Of a stretch of DNA of 64,000 nucleotides, positions 60,853 through 64,000 are shown piece after piece. This stretch comes from CAWIMX01 sp963792785. GTDB taxonomy: Bacteria > Acidobacteriota > Vicinamibacteria > Vicinamibacterales > CAVVIG01. Position numbers and translations under genes: made by a program. Below the pieces are notes generated by a model. That model had not been told where the DNA came from, ran no database searches, and was given only the letters and a program-made list of their open reading frames with translations. The first letter of the stretch is position 1, and every line of letters starts with the position of its first letter. Where the stretch lies: contig CAWBXO010000001.1 of NCBI GenBank assembly GCA_963792785.1, positions 1,240,001-1,304,000 on the forward strand, given 5' to 3'.

Positions 60853-63540
60853 CTACTCACTCCGAAGCGCTTCCATGGGATCGACACGGCTCGCGCGCCG
60901 GGCCGGCAGATACGCCGCCAGCGCCCCGACTCCCGCGAGAATCACGATCACGCCGGCAATGGTGGCTGGGTCGCGCGGGCCGATGCCGAATAACATGCCC
61001 GCGAGCACGCGCGTGGCCGCGAGTGCGAGGGGCACGCCGATCGCGACGCCGATCGCCACCAGCCGGAGCGAATCGAGCACCACGCCGGCGCGGACGGCCC
61101 TGGCGGATGCTCCGAGCGTCATCCGGATCCCGATCTCGCGCGTCCGTTCGGTGACGGCGAACGAGAGAACGCCGTAGAGGCCAATCGCCGCGAGCAGCAG
61201 CGCGACGCCGCCAAAGAAGGCGGCCAGGCCGCCAGTCAGGCGCTCCACCACCAGGGCCTGCGCTCGCGTCGTCTGGTAGCTGGCGGTGCGGAAGACGTAT
61301 TCACGGCCGAACACATCGACCACGTCGCCGACGGCACGCTGGAGGGCTGTTGGGGCGGTCGTCCCATGGACCACCAGCCGCGAACGCCCGTGCGATGCCG
61401 ACTGCGGCGATGCGAGGTAGATGATCAACGGGTCTGCAGGCTGCGGCTTGAACAGCCGCGCATCCGCGGCGACGCCCACGATCTGCACGCGCGCGCGAGC
61501 CGGCACTGTCCCGACACGAATCGCCTGGCCGACCGCGTCCGTACCGGGGAACAGGCGCTCCGCCAGGCTGCGACTGATGATCGCCATGGGCGGGCGCGTC
61601 TGGTCGTCAGTCCAGGTGAAGTCGCGCCCCTCGACGATCGGCATGCCCATCGTGGCGAAGAAACCGGGCGACACGCCCGTGCGAATCACCTGTTCGACCG
61701 CCTTGTCCGACGCGAGCGAGGCGACCTCGTCGAGCGGCGGGGTCGCGTTGCCGGGCATGTCGAGCGCAATCGCGGCCGCGTCGATCCCCGGCGCGACGGC
61801 GAGCCGTTCGGTGAGCTGGCGGTAGTACTCGCCCTCTCCCGGCGCGGTGTAGCCGCCGGGCCTCGGTCGAAGCGTCGCGATGACGATTCCCTCGCCGCGG
61901 ATGCCGTCGTCGGCCGCACGCACGTTCCGGAGCGTCGACGCCAGCAGACCGGCGGCCGTGAGAATCATCAGGGACAGCGCCACTTGCCCCGCGATCAGAG
62001 CGCCGCCCAACCATCGCGCCGCGCGCCCGGCGCCCGGCGCTGTCTGGCGCAGCGTGCGCGACGGCTCGCCGCGAACGGCGAGCCAGACCGGCGCGACGCC
62101 GAACAGCGCGGCGAGCGCGATCGCCAGCAGCGACGTCACCGCCAGGACGCGCGGGTTGGGCGACAGGTCGATGTACGGAACGACGAGGAACTGATCGGTC
62201 ATCATCCGGCTCAGCAGACGGCTGCTCCAGATCGCGCCTGGCAGCGCCAGCGCCGCGCCCGCCGTCGACAGCAGGAGGCTCTCGGTGAGCAGCTGGCGCC
62301 CGAGCCTGAAACGTCCCGCGCCGAGCGCGACGCGAAGCGTCAACTCGCGCCGGCGCGCCGCCGCCCGCGCCAGCAGCAGGTTCGTCAGGTGCACGGCCGC
62401 GATGAGCGCCAAAAGCCCCACGACGCCCATGAGGATCATGAGCGGGCGAGCAAAACGCGTTCGAAGGAACCATTCGACGCCAGTCGACGCGGAGGCAACG
62501 CGCAGCCCGCGCCGCAGGAACGCGTCCCGGCGCGCGCCGGTGTAGCTTGCGGGCACAGCGGCCTCGAGCAGGCCGGGCCAGATCGACTGCACCTGCGCCC
62601 GCCCCGCGTCAATCCCGACGTCGGCGCGAAGGCGTGCGGTCACGCTGACGCCGACCTGATTGATCGACAGGTTGATGCCCTCGCCGGCCAGAATTCGAGG
62701 GTAGGCAGCCAGCGGCACCGTCACCTCGGCCTCCTCGCCGAGTCCCATACCGCCGAAACCGGCAGGCGTCACGCCGACGACCGTGAACGGGACGCCCTCG
62801 ACGCGTATCTCGCGTCCGACGGCCGCCGGGTCGCCGTGAAACCGCCGCTGCCAGAAGCGATAGCCAAGCACGGCCACGCTCGCGCCCGGCGTGCCGTCGA
62901 GCGGCGCATCGCCCGGCGCCAGGCCGCGCCCGACGAGGGGCGTGACGCCGAGCGCACGGTGAAAGTCGTCGGTCACTGCCCAGAGGTTCACGAGACCGAT
63001 GTCGCCGCCGGCTTCGACCGTCGCGACGCCGCCGCCGGACCAGCCGATCACGTCAGCGAAGACCTGCTGTTGCTGGCGCAGCGCGAGGAAGCCCGCGAGC
63101 GAAAGGCCGCGCGGCTCGCCCGTCGCGTCAACGGCGTCGATCGACACGAGCTCCGACGGGCGCGTGACTGGCAGATCGCGCCAGAGCAACGCGTCTAGCA
63201 GTGTGAAGATGCTCACGTTGGAGCCGATCGCGAGGGCGATCGTGACAATCGCGATCGCCGTGAACGCCGGCGTCCGCCGGAAGGTCCGGACGGCGTAGGC
63301 GACGTCTCGCCTCACATCGTCGAGCACGACCCAACCCTGCTGCGCGCGATAGATATCCTTCATCGCGGCGACGCTGCCGAAGTCGCGCCGCGCGGACACA
63401 CGCGCCCGGTCGGGGAGGAGCCCGCGCCGCACATGCTCGTCGGTCAACTGGTCGAGATGCGCGCGGATTTCCTCGTCGAACTGCGCCTCGTCACGACGGC
63501 GGGTGAACAGTGCGAGGAGGCGCGGCAGGAAGGCACGCAC
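60853..63540 (-). CDS. ADOP-family ABC transporter permease
   Basis: An 895-residue duplicated permease: N-terminal RRDEAQFDEEIRAHLDQL region, first helix IALAIGSNVSIFTLLDALLW, a MacB-like periplasmic domain, FtsX helices (LLALIAAVHLTNLLLARAAA), a second periplasmic domain and a C-terminal FtsX module (VTERTREIGIRMTLGA) ending VDPMEALRSE. It begins with GTG three bases after padR and is presumably repressed by that regulator. Substrate unknown. Confidence 0.88.
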   Translation of the reverse strand: MRAFLPRLLALFTRRRDEAQFDEEIRAHLDQLTDEHVRRGLLPDRARVSARRDFGSVAAMKDIYRAQQGWVVLDDVRRDVAYAVRTFRRTPAFTAIAIVTIALAIGSNVSIFTLLDALLWRDLPVTRPSELVSIDAVDATGEPRGLSLAGFLALRQQQQVFADVIGWSGGGVATVEAGGDIGLVNLWAVTDDFHRALGVTPLVGRGLAPGDAPLDGTPGASVAVLGYRFWQRRFHGDPAAVGREIRVEGVPFTVVGVTPAGFGGMGLGEEAEVTVPLAAYPRILAGEGINLSINQVGVSVTARLRADVGIDAGRAQVQSIWPGLLEAAVPASYTGARRDAFLRRGLRVASASTGVEWFLRTRFARPLMILMGVVGLLALIAAVHLTNLLLARAAARRRELTLRVALGAGRFRLGRQLLTESLLLSTAGAALALPGAIWSSRLLSRMMTDQFLVVPYIDLSPNPRVLAVTSLLAIALAALFGVAPVWLAVRGEPSRTLRQTAPGAGRAARWLGGALIAGQVALSLMILTAAGLLASTLRNVRAADDGIRGEGIVIATLRPRPGGYTAPGEGEYYRQLTERLAVAPGIDAAAIALDMPGNATPPLDEVASLASDKAVEQVIRTGVSPGFFATMGMPIVEGRDFTWTDDQTRPPMAIISRSLAERLFPGTDAVGQAIRVGTVPARARVQIVGVAADARLFKPQPADPLIIYLASPQSASHGRSRLVVHGTTAPTALQRAVGDVVDVFGREYVFRTASYQTTRAQALVVERLTGGLAAFFGGVALLLAAIGLYGVLSFAVTERTREIGIRMTLGASARAVRAGVVLDSLRLVAIGVAIGVPLALAATRVLAGMLFGIGPRDPATIAGVIVILAGVGALAAYLPARRASRVDPMEALRSE

Positions 63541-63543
63541 GAA

Positions 63544-63882
63544 CTACGCCTCGTCCCTCAACATCCGGTTCATGATGTCGACGACCCGCGCCCAGTTGTC
63601 GGCCTCGGCGGAAAGCTGCTTGCGGCCGGCCCGCGTGATCTCGTAGAAGCGCGCGCGGCGGTTGTTCTCGCTCGTGCCCCAGCGGCCGGCGATCCAGCCG
63701 CGCTGCTGGAGGCGCAGCAGGGCCGGGTAGATTGTCCCCTGATTCAGCGCGAGCGATCCGGCCGCGACTTGCTCGATTCGGCGCGCGATGCCGTAGCCGT
63801 GCAGTGGGCCTATGGCGTCCAGCGTCTTGAGCACCATGAGATCGAGCGTGCCGTAGGGCACGTCACTCGCCGATTCGGTCAT
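63544..63882 (-). CDS. PadR-family transcriptional regulator
   Basis: A 112-residue PadR protein with YGTLDLMVLKTLDAIG, HGYGIARRIEQVAAG, GTIYPALLRLQQRGWI and NRRARFYEITRAG, close to the one at 8452. ATG 63882 is chosen because the operator and promoter lie directly upstream; a longer frame to 63972 would run through them. It forms an operon with the ADOP gene. Confidence 0.92.
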   Translation of the reverse strand: MTESASDVPYGTLDLMVLKTLDAIGPLHGYGIARRIEQVAAGSLALNQGTIYPALLRLQQRGWIAGRWGTSENNRRARFYEITRAGRKQLSAEADNWARVVDIMNRMLRDEA

Positions 63883-63890
63883 GCCGACTC

Positions 63891-63909
63891 CATGTTGACA
63901 GGCAACATG
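63891..63909 (-). promoter_or_regulatory. Probable PadR operator
   Basis: CATGTTG-N5-CAACATG, a perfect 7-bp dyad, reads ATGT-N9-ACAT in the manner of known PadR sites (ATGT-N8-ACAT). It directly follows the -10 element and covers the expected start site, so binding would block transcription of padR and the ADOP gene. Confidence 0.75.
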
Positions 63910-63938
63910 AGAGTAGAGCCGTTCATGTGGGAAGTCAA
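63910..63938 (-). promoter_or_regulatory. Promoter of the padR-ADOP operon
   Basis: On the minus strand, TTGACT (63933-63938) is followed by a 17-base spacer and TACTCT (63910-63915). The start would fall near 63903, within the dyad operator. Confidence 0.6.
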
Positions 63939-63969
63939 CAGGACTCAGCGGGACGCTGTGTGGAGAACC

Positions 63970-64000
63970 CACCCGCCTTACCCGCCCGACCGGCCCTGCC
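63970..64000. repeat. Start of a low-complexity array at the window edge
   Basis: ACCCACCCGCCTTACCCGCC and related sequence at the end of the window resembles the arrays at 5109 and 11751. It continues outside the window, so unit and extent are not known. Confidence 0.5.

Overview
The window is high-GC bacterial chromosome, most likely from an acidobacterium near the Vicinamibacteria. That placement is inference from gene content: three large duplicated ABC permeases of the acidobacterial ADOP type (two with an upstream PadR regulator), a DUF5916 outer-membrane protein, many NHL-repeat lyase-like proteins, and GC-rich codon use. No 16S rRNA gene is present to confirm it.

Layout. (1) 1-5111: a housekeeping run on the plus strand, ymdB (5' end missing), xseA, xseB, ispA, tlyA, nadK. 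(2) 5112-11794: an accessory block, ADOP permease, PadR, ADOP permease and a stranded ADOP tail, bracketed by oppositely oriented copies of one low-complexity array. (3) 11795-17846: mltG and ruvX (minus), then a lipoprotein phosphodiesterase, an EnvC-like factor and a CtpA-like protein lacking the expected catalytic residues. (4) 17887-28630: the translation cluster tRNA-Val, thrS, infC (AUC start), rpmI, rplT, pheS, pheT, followed by a coiled-coil gene, zapA, 6S RNA, rny, thiL (frameshifted) and a 3D-domain protein. (5) 28696-38400: a heterodimeric ABC exporter, an outer-membrane protein, an aminotransferase, a frameshifted lytic transglycosylase, a coiled-coil/GAF-like protein and tmRNA. 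(6) 38401-46232: GIY-YIG genes and decayed genes (HsdR tail, YeeE/DUF6691 chimera) around an intact operon M50 protease - MprF - SpoIIE phosphatase - AcvB-like hydrolase, with a divergent second AcvB-like lipoprotein. (7) 46319-57356: a small membrane protein, a SnoaL-like protein, a Tat-exported phosphotriesterase-like protein, a DUF5916 protein and five tandem NHL paralogues in A-B-A-B-A order. (8) 57489-63882: a HupE/UreJ-like protein, a small coiled-coil protein, an ectonucleotide pyrophosphatase, a REP-like palindrome cluster, and an ADOP permease with its PadR repressor, promoter and operator.

Two themes stand out. First, many intergenic spaces hold arrays built from 7- or 8-bp units, usually as two inverted arms, with a different unit at different loci; related arrays also sit inside coding sequences, where they add Gly/Ser, Pro/Gly or signal-peptide residues. 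I know of no description of this family as seen here. Second, the MprF/AcvB operon looks like a self-contained system for making, translocating and removing aminoacylated phosphatidylglycerol, with its own phosphatase and membrane protease.

The two frameshifts (thiL at a C7 run, and slt) could be sequence errors and should be checked against reads.
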